Below, piece after piece: positions 51,218-59,971 of a DNA stretch of 64,000 nt (positions are counted from its first letter, which is position 1; each line of letters opens with the position of its first letter). Source of the DNA: Bacteroidia bacterium (GTDB taxonomy: Bacteria; Bacteroidota; Bacteroidia; J057); contig JAUIGE010000026.1 of the NCBI GenBank assembly GCA_030430205.1, positions 1 through 64,000 of the forward strand, given 5' to 3'. The notes under the pieces were generated by a model that saw nothing but the letters and a program-made list of their open reading frames with translations, had not been told where the DNA came from and made no database searches. Position numbers and translations under genes: made by a program.

Positions 51218-53821
51218 TTACAGATTGAGCGATATATCAATCACCCAGTTCTTTGAAAAAGGGTACAGATTGTAATTCAATCCATCCTGAATGTCCGGGT
51301 TGAGGCCATCAAATGCACTGATTATCACAGGATTTTGGGCGATTATAGCTAACTGCATTCCAAAAGGGAGTTTAGCCGTTTTTTTGATCTGATATGCCAG
51401 ACGGATATTATCCAGCCTAAGAAAAGCTGCATCCTGTAGGAAAATATCGCTGCCGACCTGAGAATTTCTAAACTTATATTTGTAATAGTCGGCATGCAAA
51501 TTTACCAGATATCCCTGCTCCTGGTAAGCATTGTTTATAGGCACCCCCATGGCAATATCATTTCTATACACCTGATGGCCCCACCTTGCGCTGCTTAGCC
51601 AGGATAATTCGAAATGCCTATATCTCAGGCGGCCATGAAAACTCATCCGCCGGATAGGCGAAGCAGCAATGATGAATTTATCTTCCTGATCAATTACCCC
51701 ATCCTCATTCTGGTCAGTGAATTCACCTTCGAGCGGCAACCCGCGGGAGTCATACGTCTGCTCAAACAGGGAAAAAGAATAGGCCGGATAATCAGGCGTA
51801 TGAAGCTGGACGGGAATTCCCAGGGAATTGGGCAAATAACTCAGGCGTATTCCATCTGGAAGAGAAGAAAAGAAATAAGACAATGCCGTGATTTCATTTT
51901 GAATAAAGCTCGCATTCAGCCCCAGCTCGAGATCCAGGTTTTTTGTCTGGATGGCTGAAGCATGAAAATCCCATTCTGTACCCTTTGCCAGCATATCGCC
52001 AAAGGGTACTATATTGATAGACCCTCCAATGTATGTCAGGTTTTGGGCTGAAAAAATACGCTGGCGAAAAAGGGAAACGGAGCCCCACAGCCGCTCCTGT
52101 AGCAGGGAAAAGTCAAGGCCTATATTGGCAGAACGATGAATTTCGCCAGTAATAAATCCTTCCGTTATGAAGAAAGAATTGGCATGACCACTCGACCCGA
52201 TACTCCCTCTCAATTTCAAATTGCCTGAACGGGAATCCCCGGTTTTTAGCAGGTGATATCCAGCTGAAATTGCAGGAAATAAGCCCTGGGAGGTTCCATA
52301 ATAAAAGGGTTCCTCTGCCCGAATTCCAAGATTCAGCAAGAACCGATCCTTCCAACTGAACTGTGCCCGGCTCCAAAACCCCTTGTATATTTCTTCACTT
52401 CCAGATGTATAAACCCTTCTCGATCTGGTCGTATCATAAGCACTCACTTTTTCATGGGAAAAATAAGAGGTCTTTTGGCCTGAAACGCCTCCTACCGCGT
52501 CCAGACTTAGATTTTTCCACTCTCTTTGGTAGCTTAAAAATATTTCCAGCAACTGATTTAGGTTTTCAAGCTGATAATTGCTTCTGTATCCCTGTCCTTG
52601 GGTAATGAAGGCAGCTTCATTGGTGACAAGCACATTTCCCTGAGTCTGTTTTTTATCCATGGCAGTCCTCAACTGCAAGTGTAATCCCGGCAAAAAATCC
52701 AAAGCACAATCCGCTCCCACTTGAAACAGGATTTCCTGGCTATTTGCCAGGTAATCCGTTTGCTCCAACAACGCCAAAGGATTGGCTGGATAAAGGGGCG
52801 AGGGATCCCCTATTAAATTCAAATAGGTGAAATATCCACCCCAATCGTCAGTTGGGGCATAGACTGGCTGGGTAGGGTCAAAAGAAAGCGCTGCATTCAT
52901 TGCTCCCTTTTCTGCCAGGCTGTTTTTTTCATGAAGCGTTTTTAAGCCCACATTAAATTTGAGTTTATCTTCCAGAAAGCTTGGCGCTATTTTGATATCT
53001 GTAGTCATCCGTTGCCCATTATCCCGTTTCAAAACACTCATTTCATCAGTAAAACCCAGCCCGATGGTATAAGGAAGTTTCTTTATCCCTCCGGAAAACC
53101 TCAGGTGGTGGTTTTGCCAGCTTCCGGTTTGAAAAATTTCCTCCTGCCAATCGGTCTGACTCTCTCCGAGCAAGGACCAGGCTGGGTGCGTTACACCATA
53201 GTATTTCCCTATCACCTGCCGAAATTCAGCTGCACTCACCACCGGTATTTGCTGCCGAATCTCCTTTTGGGCATAGCCTCCGTGGTAGGAAAGACGAAAA
53301 GAGGGCGATGCCTCGGCTTGATGTGTCGTAATCAGGATAGCGCCACTTTGAGCCCTATATCCATACAGAGCAAGGGCTGCAGCGTCTTTTAAAATTGTGA
53401 TGGAGGCGATATCATCGGGGTTCAAAAGACTTAAATAATTTCTGCTTCCAGCAAGCCAGACCGGATCTACCGGAAAACCATCCAGGACGATAAGCGGCTG
53501 ATTAAAAGTACTCAAGGGACTTCCTCCCCTTATTCTCAAGCTAGCAACTCCACCAGGCTCCGGGCTTGGAAAAACCTCAACTCCCGGTATTTTTCCCATC
53601 AGCACTTCCAGAGGAGAAGTAATCGCCCCCTCGGAAAAATGCTCAGATGTCAGCTGATGAAGCGTCAGGGGGCTATTTACTCGCTGAATTTCCCCATAGG
53701 GAATCTGAATAGCAAGCTCATGGGATGGAAGAGAATCTTCCTTGATCTTTCCATTTTCATTTTGAGAAAAAAGGATAACAGGGAAAATCAACAACAAAAA
53801 AATTGGGTGAGATCTGGTCAT
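51218..53821 (-). CDS. SusC-like TonB-dependent receptor without SusD partner (copy C)
   Basis: An 867-aa protein: signal peptide (to VILFSQ), short N-terminal segment, plug (LEVLMGKIPGVEVFPSPEPGG, LRIRGGSPLSTFNQPLIVLDG, ILKDAAALALYGYRAQSGAILITTH) and SusC barrel ending NWVIDISLNL. As in copies A and B, the carboxypeptidase-regulatory domain and a susD partner are missing, but the sequence is more divergent. The C-terminal FLRLDNIRLAYQI and AIIAQNPVIISAFDGLNPDIQDG segments are typical of SusC. The ATG at 53821 starts the signal peptide. It diverges from the Usp-like gene across 232 bases. Confidence 0.9.
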   Translation of the reverse strand: MTRSHPIFLLLIFPVILFSQNENGKIKEDSLPSHELAIQIPYGEIQRVNSPLTLHQLTSEHFSEGAITSPLEVLMGKIPGVEVFPSPEPGGVASLRIRGGSPLSTFNQPLIVLDGFPVDPVWLAGSRNYLSLLNPDDIASITILKDAAALALYGYRAQSGAILITTHQAEASPSFRLSYHGGYAQKEIRQQIPVVSAAEFRQVIGKYYGVTHPAWSLLGESQTDWQEEIFQTGSWQNHHLRFSGGIKKLPYTIGLGFTDEMSVLKRDNGQRMTTDIKIAPSFLEDKLKFNVGLKTLHEKNSLAEKGAMNAALSFDPTQPVYAPTDDWGGYFTYLNLIGDPSPLYPANPLALLEQTDYLANSQEILFQVGADCALDFLPGLHLQLRTAMDKKQTQGNVLVTNEAAFITQGQGYRSNYQLENLNQLLEIFLSYQREWKNLSLDAVGGVSGQKTSYFSHEKVSAYDTTRSRRVYTSGSEEIYKGFWSRAQFSWKDRFLLNLGIRAEEPFYYGTSQGLFPAISAGYHLLKTGDSRSGNLKLRGSIGSSGHANSFFITEGFITGEIHRSANIGLDFSLLQERLWGSVSLFRQRIFSAQNLTYIGGSINIVPFGDMLAKGTEWDFHASAIQTKNLDLELGLNASFIQNEITALSYFFSSLPDGIRLSYLPNSLGIPVQLHTPDYPAYSFSLFEQTYDSRGLPLEGEFTDQNEDGVIDQEDKFIIAASPIRRMSFHGRLRYRHFELSWLSSARWGHQVYRNDIAMGVPINNAYQEQGYLVNLHADYYKYKFRNSQVGSDIFLQDAAFLRLDNIRLAYQIKKTAKLPFGMQLAIIAQNPVIISAFDGLNPDIQDGLNYNLYPFSKNWVIDISLNL

Positions 53822-54053
53822 AGGATTTAATAGCTTAGGTTGATAATAAGGCCACAAAGAAATCCTAATAGCTAAGCATGACTCAATCCAGGTTAACTTA
53901 ATTTTTAGGGTTTTGGGGACCTGTTTGTTTAAATAAAGGTAAACAGTTTTCAGAAAAAACCATAAGATTTTTTGGGGCACAATCACAATCTCACAACAAG
54001 CCTTGCTTTTTTCTCTTCTCCATCATTTTCCCCTAAACCTTCACTCTTTTTTT

Positions 54054-54845
54054 ATGAAAAACCAACCATCACAATTATCCCGCATACACAATATTCTCGC
54101 CATCATTGACCTGCAAACAGATGCTGAAAAAGTCATTCTATTCAGTGCGCAACTGGCCCAAAAGCTTGGAAAAAAGCTCATTATCTTCCAAACAGTAGGT
54201 GTACCACATTTGATGGACGGCCAGATGGTCGTCGGCCATGCCCCCTTCATCGCACATTATGACGGAAATATGGAAAATGCCGCTCAAAAGGCACGGGAAA
54301 AGTTGGAAAAAAGAAGCCAGAAAATCGAAAAGGAATTTGGTATAAGCTGCAGTGTTCGGGTTGAGGTAGGTTTCGAGACCGAAAAGGTCAACGAACTGCT
54401 TCAGGAACATCGGGACTTCTTCCCTGTTATCAGCTCGGCTGATCACAGAAACATTCTCGACAGATTGATGGGATCTAACTCCCAGGACATCCTGGGCGGC
54501 CCCTCCCCTGCTGCATATATCCTTCCGGATACAAACTATGCCATTTTGCCAAAGCACATGCTTTTCCTTTCTGAAACAGAAAAACCCCTTTCCGTCAGGG
54601 AAATGACCTTCCTGAATGAAATAGTCAAGCAAACGGATTCCAGCCTGAAAATAGCCATGCTGGACAACAAAGAAAATCCAGTAGAGGTGATTGAGCAATT
54701 AGAGGAAATCTACAGACTGGATGGCATCGCCCTGCATGCAGACGAGCAGGGTTTCTGGGGCAGGTTGATCCATCCAGATCCCGCCTACCAGTTGCTAGAA
54801 GGCCTCAAATACCCCATGCTGGTATTGCATGGCAGTGATGTATAA
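54054..54845 (+). CDS. universal-stress-protein-like protein
   Basis: A 263-aa protein with a UspA-like fold: first strand NILAIIDLQTDAEKVILFSAQLAQKLGKK (shown as strand plus helix), then KLIIFQTVGVPHLM, and a regulatory helix EKLEKRSQKIEKEFG. The second half is a more degenerate Usp-like unit (MLFLSETEKPLSVREMTFLNE). The usual G-2x-G-9x-G(S/T) nucleotide loop is replaced by DRLMGSNSQDILGGPSPAAYILP, so ATP binding is uncertain. Tandem Usp proteins of this size are common in Bacteroidota. It stands alone after the divergent copy C promoter. Confidence 0.75.
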   Translation: MKNQPSQLSRIHNILAIIDLQTDAEKVILFSAQLAQKLGKKLIIFQTVGVPHLMDGQMVVGHAPFIAHYDGNMENAAQKAREKLEKRSQKIEKEFGISCSVRVEVGFETEKVNELLQEHRDFFPVISSADHRNILDRLMGSNSQDILGGPSPAAYILPDTNYAILPKHMLFLSETEKPLSVREMTFLNEIVKQTDSSLKIAMLDNKENPVEVIEQLEEIYRLDGIALHADEQGFWGRLIHPDPAYQLLEGLKYPMLVLHGSDV

Positions 54846-54901
54846 AAACACAGTGATCATCAAAGGAAAAAGGAGAATGGTTTTTTTTCTACCTTGGTTT
54901 C

Positions 54902-56608
54902 ATGAAACAATTATTCTTCCTTTTTCTATTGCTTTCAGGCAGTTTTTCCTTTGCCCAGCTCATCACCATAGATGCAAAATATGACGATTGGCAGGGCATT
55001 CCGATACAAACAGATCCATCTGGTGATGCCAGTAATCTGGATTTATTGGAATTTTCAGTCACCAACGATGCAGAATACCTCTTTCTGAGGGTCAAAACAG
55101 CGGAAGAATTTGGCCTGATGAATCCGCCCTACACCAACAGCCAGCTTCACCTTTTTTTAGACACTGATCATGATGCCGCGACAGGCGATCAGTCTGGCAA
55201 TCTCGGCGCTGAGCTCAAGGTGATTTTTGGGGATAAAGGAATCCAATTTCATTACCCCCAGGCGGGCGCATATAGTGGAAGCCTATACGATATAGGCATG
55301 CGGGCCGGGCCTACCGTCACCGGAAATGAATTCGAAATCGCCATTCGCAGAGATGCAAAACCTGACGGCCAAAACAGCCTCTTCAGAAGCGATAGCCTGC
55401 GGCTGTATTTTTATTCCACCGGAAATGATTTCATGCCCAACAGCGGCAGTTTTTTCACCTATACCTTCGAAAACGGCCCTTTTCCCAGCTATTCTCCCAT
55501 TGAATTGACAAAAGATGATTCGAAATACATCAGGCTTTTTTCCTACAATGTGGAAAGAGGCGGCCTGATAGATCAGTCGCGTGACGAAAGCTTCGAAAGA
55601 ATCCTCCAGGCCACTGGCCCGGACCTTGTCGGTTTCACCGAAACCCAGGGCACAGCCCCAGAGATCAAAAAACTGATGGATGTCTGGCTACCGACAGGAG
55701 GAGGCTGGCATACCGCCAGCAATGGCGGGAACATGATCGCTTCGCGATTTCCCCTCACTTTCAGTGGGGCAGTATATCCCGGCGATAGCCGGGCGGTCGC
55801 AGGACTGATAGACCTGCCTGACGGGCTGTATGCAAAAGACCTTTTGTTCATCGCGGCCCATCCCTCCTGCTGCGCCAATGACGCTGCGCGTCAGGAGCAA
55901 ATTGACAAAATCGTCAATTATATACTCGACGCCCAAAGCCCCGGAGGCCGGGTCAATGTCCCTCCCCAAACTCCCATCGCCATTGTCGGCGACTTCAACC
56001 TGGTCGGTTGGCGACAGCAATTGCAGACGCTCCTGCAAGGAGACATCCAAAATACGGGCACCTATGGCCCCGGAGGCCCCATGGATTGGGACGGCAGTGA
56101 GATGGAAGATGCAAGCTGCCTGCATACAGAAACGCCCATGTTTTTTACCTGGAGAAGCCCCACATCCCCTTTTGGCCCCGGCAAACTGGACTATATTTTT
56201 TATTCGGGCAGCGTGATGGAGCTAAAAAAATCCTATACCCTGGATACGGATGAAATGCATCCCGCCAATCTTGCTCAATGGGGCCTCAACAAATCCGATA
56301 CGGATATTGCGTCAGATCACTTGCCTTTGGTAGCGGATGTCATGTTGGAGGAGGCTTTGGCCATAGATAAGCCTGTTCAGGCTTTGGATATTTTCCCCAA
56401 TCCGGCAAGTCATAGCGTGTACATTCAACATTTTCATTCATTCCCTGCTACAGGCAACATCGTTGATATTCACGGAAAAATGGTCATGCAATTTGACATG
56501 AAAAATGCCGGGCGTAGCCTTGATATTTCCACTTTGCCAACGGGGATATATCTGCTTAGCCTGCATAGCGGTGGTCAGGTTTTTTATAGTAAATTGTTGA
56601 AGAAATAG
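54902..56608 (+). CDS. secreted endonuclease/exonuclease/phosphatase-family enzyme with T9SS tail
   Basis: A 568-aa protein: signal peptide (to SFSFAQ), an N-terminal CBM9/DOMON-like domain (~22-190, ITIDAKYDDWQGIPI, LHLFLDTDHDAATG), an EEP catalytic domain (~205-475) and a T9SS type A tail (~490-568, LDIFPNPASHSVYI...LPTGIYLLSLHSGG). EEP motifs are complete by eye: SYNVERGG, FTETQG, AAHPSCC, VGDFNLVG, LDYIFYSG and SDHLPLVADV. It could cleave DNA/RNA or phosphoesters outside the cell; the substrate is not predictable. It lies 56 bases after the Usp-like gene. Confidence 0.9.
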   Translation: MKQLFFLFLLLSGSFSFAQLITIDAKYDDWQGIPIQTDPSGDASNLDLLEFSVTNDAEYLFLRVKTAEEFGLMNPPYTNSQLHLFLDTDHDAATGDQSGNLGAELKVIFGDKGIQFHYPQAGAYSGSLYDIGMRAGPTVTGNEFEIAIRRDAKPDGQNSLFRSDSLRLYFYSTGNDFMPNSGSFFTYTFENGPFPSYSPIELTKDDSKYIRLFSYNVERGGLIDQSRDESFERILQATGPDLVGFTETQGTAPEIKKLMDVWLPTGGGWHTASNGGNMIASRFPLTFSGAVYPGDSRAVAGLIDLPDGLYAKDLLFIAAHPSCCANDAARQEQIDKIVNYILDAQSPGGRVNVPPQTPIAIVGDFNLVGWRQQLQTLLQGDIQNTGTYGPGGPMDWDGSEMEDASCLHTETPMFFTWRSPTSPFGPGKLDYIFYSGSVMELKKSYTLDTDEMHPANLAQWGLNKSDTDIASDHLPLVADVMLEEALAIDKPVQALDIFPNPASHSVYIQHFHSFPATGNIVDIHGKMVMQFDMKNAGRSLDISTLPTGIYLLSLHSGGQVFYSKLLKK

Positions 56609-56647
56609 AAATTTCAGATTTTCATTTACCTACAAAACCTCATACCC

Positions 56648-57019
56648 ATGAAACTCAAATCCTTCCTCCTCCTCACCGCCATCATCTACCTCCCCTTTGG
56701 CCTGATGATGCTGCTTTTTCCCCTTGAACTATTCGGTTTTTATGGCTTCGAACTAAATGAAGCTGGCGCGATCCTGGGCCGGGTCGTGGGAGCAGCCATT
56801 ATAGGCTTGGGCCTGGTCAATTATTTCGCCCGAAATGAAGACCTTCCGTCACAGGCAATTCGCGCAGTTCTTATCGGAAATATGGTGTACCATCTGATTG
56901 ACCTCGTCACTGTGGGCATCCCTACCATAGAGGGGGTCGTCAATGCCTGGACCTGGAGCTTTGTCGGGCTTCATCTGGTCCTTTCGCTGGGTTTTGGGTA
57001 TTTTTTGCTCAAGAAATAA
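56648..57019 (+). CDS. small four-helix membrane protein
   Basis: A 123-aa integral membrane protein with four hydrophobic helices (~5-28, 40-60, 70-90 and 97-121). The pattern LFPLELFGFYGFELNEAGAILGRVVGAAIIGLG recalls small DoxX-like/DUF4345-type membrane proteins. No catalytic motif. It ends eight bases before the quinone oxidoreductase gene, so they are probably co-transcribed. Confidence 0.65.
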   Translation: MKLKSFLLLTAIIYLPFGLMMLLFPLELFGFYGFELNEAGAILGRVVGAAIIGLGLVNYFARNEDLPSQAIRAVLIGNMVYHLIDLVTVGIPTIEGVVNAWTWSFVGLHLVLSLGFGYFLLKK

Positions 57020-57027
57020 ATCACCCC

Positions 57028-58014
57028 ATGAAAGCCATTCTCTTTGACCAGCCCGGAGGACCTGAGGTCCTCTACATCGGCGAGGCAACTCGCCCCGAAC
57101 TGCAAGCCCAGCATGTGCTGGTGAAGGTGGCCGCTACGGCCCTCAACCGGGCCGACACCCTGCAAAGGCAGGGGAAATACCCGGCACCGCCGGGCGAAAG
57201 CCCGATACTCGGGCTGGAGATGGCCGGAACGGTTGTCGCCCTCGGTGAGGGCGTCAGCAGGTGGAAAGCGGGCGACCGCGTCTGCGGTTTGCTGGGTGGC
57301 GGCGGCTATGCCGAATACGCGCTGATCCATGAGGGCCTGGCCCTGCCGATACCGGCAGATTGGACTTTTGAGCAGGCGGCAGCCATGCCGGAGGTTTTCC
57401 TCACCGCCTTTCAGGCGCTGGTTTTTCTTGCGAAGCTGCAAGCCGGCGAGCGGCTATTGATTCACGCCGGGGCATCCGGCGTGGGGACAGCCGCGATTCA
57501 AATCGCGCGGGAGATGGGCGCGGAGGTATTTGTGACGGCTTCTGCCGCCAAGCATCAGATTTGTTTGGACCTGGGCGCAAAAGCCGCCATTGACTATAAA
57601 AAGCAGGATTTTGCGGAGGAAATCCTCCGCCTGACCGATGGCGAGGGCGTAGATGTCATCATGGATTTCATCGCTGCACCTTATTTTCACCAAAATGTCA
57701 AAAGCCTGCGAACAGATGGCAGGCTCATCCTGATCGCCCTGATGGGCGGAGCAAAAGTGGAGGAAGCACTCAATCTCTCTCATTTTCTGCGAAAAAGACT
57801 GAGCCTGATAGGAACTACTTTGCGAGCCAGAAGTTTGGCTTATAAAATTCAACTCAATCAGGAGTTTTGGGCATTTGCAGCAAAAAAATTTAAAGAAAAT
57901 CAGCTCAAACCCATCATTGATAGTACCTTTGACTGGAAAGACGCCAGCCAGGCACATGCTTATATGGAAAGCAATCGGAATCAGGGAAAGATTGTTTTGC
58001 AGATAAGATCTTAG
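57028..58014 (+). CDS. NAD(P)H-quinone oxidoreductase, PIG3-type
   Basis: A 328-aa zinc-independent medium-chain dehydrogenase. The N-terminal GroES-like domain contains ALNRADTLQRQGKYP, typical of the PIG3 (TP53I3-like) branch. The Rossmann half has the cofactor loop HAGASGVGTAAIQIAREMGA and the later AIDYKKQDFAEEI segment. C-terminal residues FDWKDASQAHAYMESNRNQGKIVLQI are also diagnostic. Probable one- or two-electron reduction of quinones with NADPH. Length is normal. Followed by a palindromic repeat element. Confidence 0.9.
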   Translation: MKAILFDQPGGPEVLYIGEATRPELQAQHVLVKVAATALNRADTLQRQGKYPAPPGESPILGLEMAGTVVALGEGVSRWKAGDRVCGLLGGGGYAEYALIHEGLALPIPADWTFEQAAAMPEVFLTAFQALVFLAKLQAGERLLIHAGASGVGTAAIQIAREMGAEVFVTASAAKHQICLDLGAKAAIDYKKQDFAEEILRLTDGEGVDVIMDFIAAPYFHQNVKSLRTDGRLILIALMGGAKVEEALNLSHFLRKRLSLIGTTLRARSLAYKIQLNQEFWAFAAKKFKENQLKPIIDSTFDWKDASQAHAYMESNRNQGKIVLQIRS

Positions 58015-58065
58015 TAAAAGCTGAGAATGTGTTAGGCCAATATTTGGCATAGATGAGAAAGAATT

Positions 58066-58172
58066 GACGCTGATCTACGCTGATTATTATGATAAGATTA
58101 TGTTAAAAAATGGATGAAAGCTATCAGTTCTTACAACATAAAAAAACATAATAATCAGCGAAAACCTGCGTC
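58066..58172. repeat. palindromic intergenic element (MITE/REP-like)
   Basis: A 26-base arm at 58066-58091 is matched in inverted orientation at 58147-58172, with 22 of 26 positions identical and a perfect inner 14 bp (CGCTGATTATTATG). The arms enclose 55 bases. The left arm also holds two ACGCTGAT units ten bases apart. It lies in the 205-base gap between the quinone oxidoreductase and the amidohydrolase. No protein is encoded. Confidence 0.7.
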
Positions 58173-58219
58173 CACTCTTCATTTCAAAAATACAAACCCC
58201 TTCAACATCGCCTTTACTT

Positions 58220-59902
58220 ATGAAACACATCTTCTATCTTCTTGTGCTTTCCCTGCTTGCAGCAGGCTGCCTGGAAAAGCCCAAACAGGCCGCTGACATG
58301 GTCATATATGGAGGCACTATCTATACCGTAACTTCCGCAGAAACGGTGGAAGCCGTAGCTGTCATAGATGGAAAGATCATCTATGCAGGGGATAAAGCAG
58401 GTGCAGAAGCCCTGATAGCAAAAAATACAGAAGTCATTGATCTTCAGGGAAAAACGATGACTCCGGGCTTGATTGAAAGCCATGCACACTTCATGGGGGT
58501 AGGCCAATTCAAAAAGCAATTGGACCTGACCCAGATCAAAAATTATGATGACATGGTGGCGCTGGTGGCTGAAGCGGTAAAAACCGCCAAGCCGGGCGAG
58601 TGGATTTTGGGCCGTGGCTGGCACCAAAGCAAATGGGACAAGATGCCCGCGCGCATGGCGCGCGGCTTTCAAACGCATCATGCGATGAGCGCCGTCTCAC
58701 CGGATAATCCGGTATATCTCCGCCACGCCAGTGGCCATGCAGGCTTCGCCAATGCCAAAGCCATGGAGATGGCAGGCATCCATCGCGATAGCGAATACAA
58801 CGCCAGAGGCGAGATCATGAAGGATGAATCCGGCGATCCCAGCGGTATTTTCAATGAAAATGCCATGTCCCTTATCACCAAAATTATCCCGGAGGCTGAT
58901 CAGGCTTTGCAAAAGCAATACCTCGAGCTGGCCATGCAGGAGTGCCTTTCCAAAGGCATCACCAGCTTCCACGACGCAGGAGCTGGCCCCGATGAAATCG
59001 CCCTTTACCAGGAGTACGCGGAGGCCGACCAACTCGACCTCCGGCTCTACGCCATGCTCGACGGCTGGGACAGCACCTTGCTGCAAAGCTGGTATCCCAA
59101 AGGGCCCCAGATCAGCGATTACCTGACGATCCGCGCCATCAAACTCTACGCCGACGGCGCATTGGGTTCACGCGGTGCGTGGTTGCTCGCGCCTTATACC
59201 GACAGCCCCAAAGACCTGGGGCATGAGCGTCAGCCGATGGAGCGCATCGGCAAAATCGCCCAAAAAGGCCTCGAAAGAGGCTTCCAGGTGTGTGTGCACG
59301 CCATCGGCGACCGCGCCAACCGCGAGGTATTGGATCAGTATGAAGCCGCCTTCCAGGCGATGCCCGACAAAGCGGTGGATCACCGCTTCCGCATCGAGCA
59401 TGCGCAGCATATCAATGGAGAAGACATTCCGCGTTTCGCGGAGCTGGGGGTGATCGCCAGTATGCAGGGCATACACATGGCATCGGATCGTCCCTGGGCG
59501 ATTGATCGCCTCGGTCTGGACCGCATCCTCGACGGTGCCTACGTCTGGCAAAAGCTGCTGCAAAGCGGCGCCAAAGTCATCAACGGCACAGACGCACCCG
59601 TGGAGCCCGTCGATCCCCTCCCCTGCTTCTACGCCTCTGTCACCCGCAAGACACTCAAAGGCAAGCCTGAAGGTGGCTACGAAGCCGATCAGCGCATGAC
59701 AAGAGAGGAAGCCCTGCGCTCCTACACCCTGGACGCAGCATACGGCGCTTTTGAAGAAGATATCAAAGGCTCCATCGAAGTCGGCAAACTGGCAGACTTC
59801 ACCGTTTTTGACCAGGACCTCCTGCAGGTTGCTGAGGATAAAATCCTGGCAAGCCAGGTGATGATGACGATAGTCGGCGGGCAGGTGAAGTATAAGAAAT
59901 AG
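58220..59902 (+). CDS. amidohydrolase family lipoprotein (YtcJ-like)
   Basis: A 560-aa lipoprotein (lipobox LLAAGC). Metal-dependent hydrolase of the amidohydrolase-3 type: the metal motif SHAHFMG (~94-100), GWHQSKW, the segment VHAIGDRANREVLDQY, EHAQHI and the late INGTDAPVEPVDPL are all present, and it ends in the beta-sandwich (KLADFTVFDQDLLQV). Enzymes of this group cleave N-acyl or amide bonds; the substrate is unknown. It is anchored on the periplasmic or outer-membrane side. Its TAG stop is followed immediately by a heptamer array. Confidence 0.9.
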   Translation: MKHIFYLLVLSLLAAGCLEKPKQAADMVIYGGTIYTVTSAETVEAVAVIDGKIIYAGDKAGAEALIAKNTEVIDLQGKTMTPGLIESHAHFMGVGQFKKQLDLTQIKNYDDMVALVAEAVKTAKPGEWILGRGWHQSKWDKMPARMARGFQTHHAMSAVSPDNPVYLRHASGHAGFANAKAMEMAGIHRDSEYNARGEIMKDESGDPSGIFNENAMSLITKIIPEADQALQKQYLELAMQECLSKGITSFHDAGAGPDEIALYQEYAEADQLDLRLYAMLDGWDSTLLQSWYPKGPQISDYLTIRAIKLYADGALGSRGAWLLAPYTDSPKDLGHERQPMERIGKIAQKGLERGFQVCVHAIGDRANREVLDQYEAAFQAMPDKAVDHRFRIEHAQHINGEDIPRFAELGVIASMQGIHMASDRPWAIDRLGLDRILDGAYVWQKLLQSGAKVINGTDAPVEPVDPLPCFYASVTRKTLKGKPEGGYEADQRMTREEALRSYTLDAAYGAFEEDIKGSIEVGKLADFTVFDQDLLQVAEDKILASQVMMTIVGGQVKYKK

Positions 59903-59971
59903 TTTTGGGTTTCGAGTTTCGAGTTTTGGGTCTCGCCTCTCTGCTCTCTATTCTCTACTCTCCCCTCCCCC
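59903..59971. repeat. 7-bp-period array filling the gap between two genes
   Basis: The entire 69 bases between the amidohydrolase stop and the next ATG read as consecutive 7-base units: TTTTGGG, TTTCGAG, TTTCGAG, TTTTGGG, TCTCGCC, TCTCTGC, TCTCTAT, TCTCTAC, TCTCCCC, then TCCCCC. The units change gradually along the array. Any promoter or ribosome site for the next gene must lie within it or in the upstream gene. Confidence 0.85.

Noticed and set aside
58114-58296. A 60-codon plus-strand frame before the amidohydrolase
   Set aside because: It crosses the palindromic repeat and runs into the amidohydrolase signal peptide in another frame.
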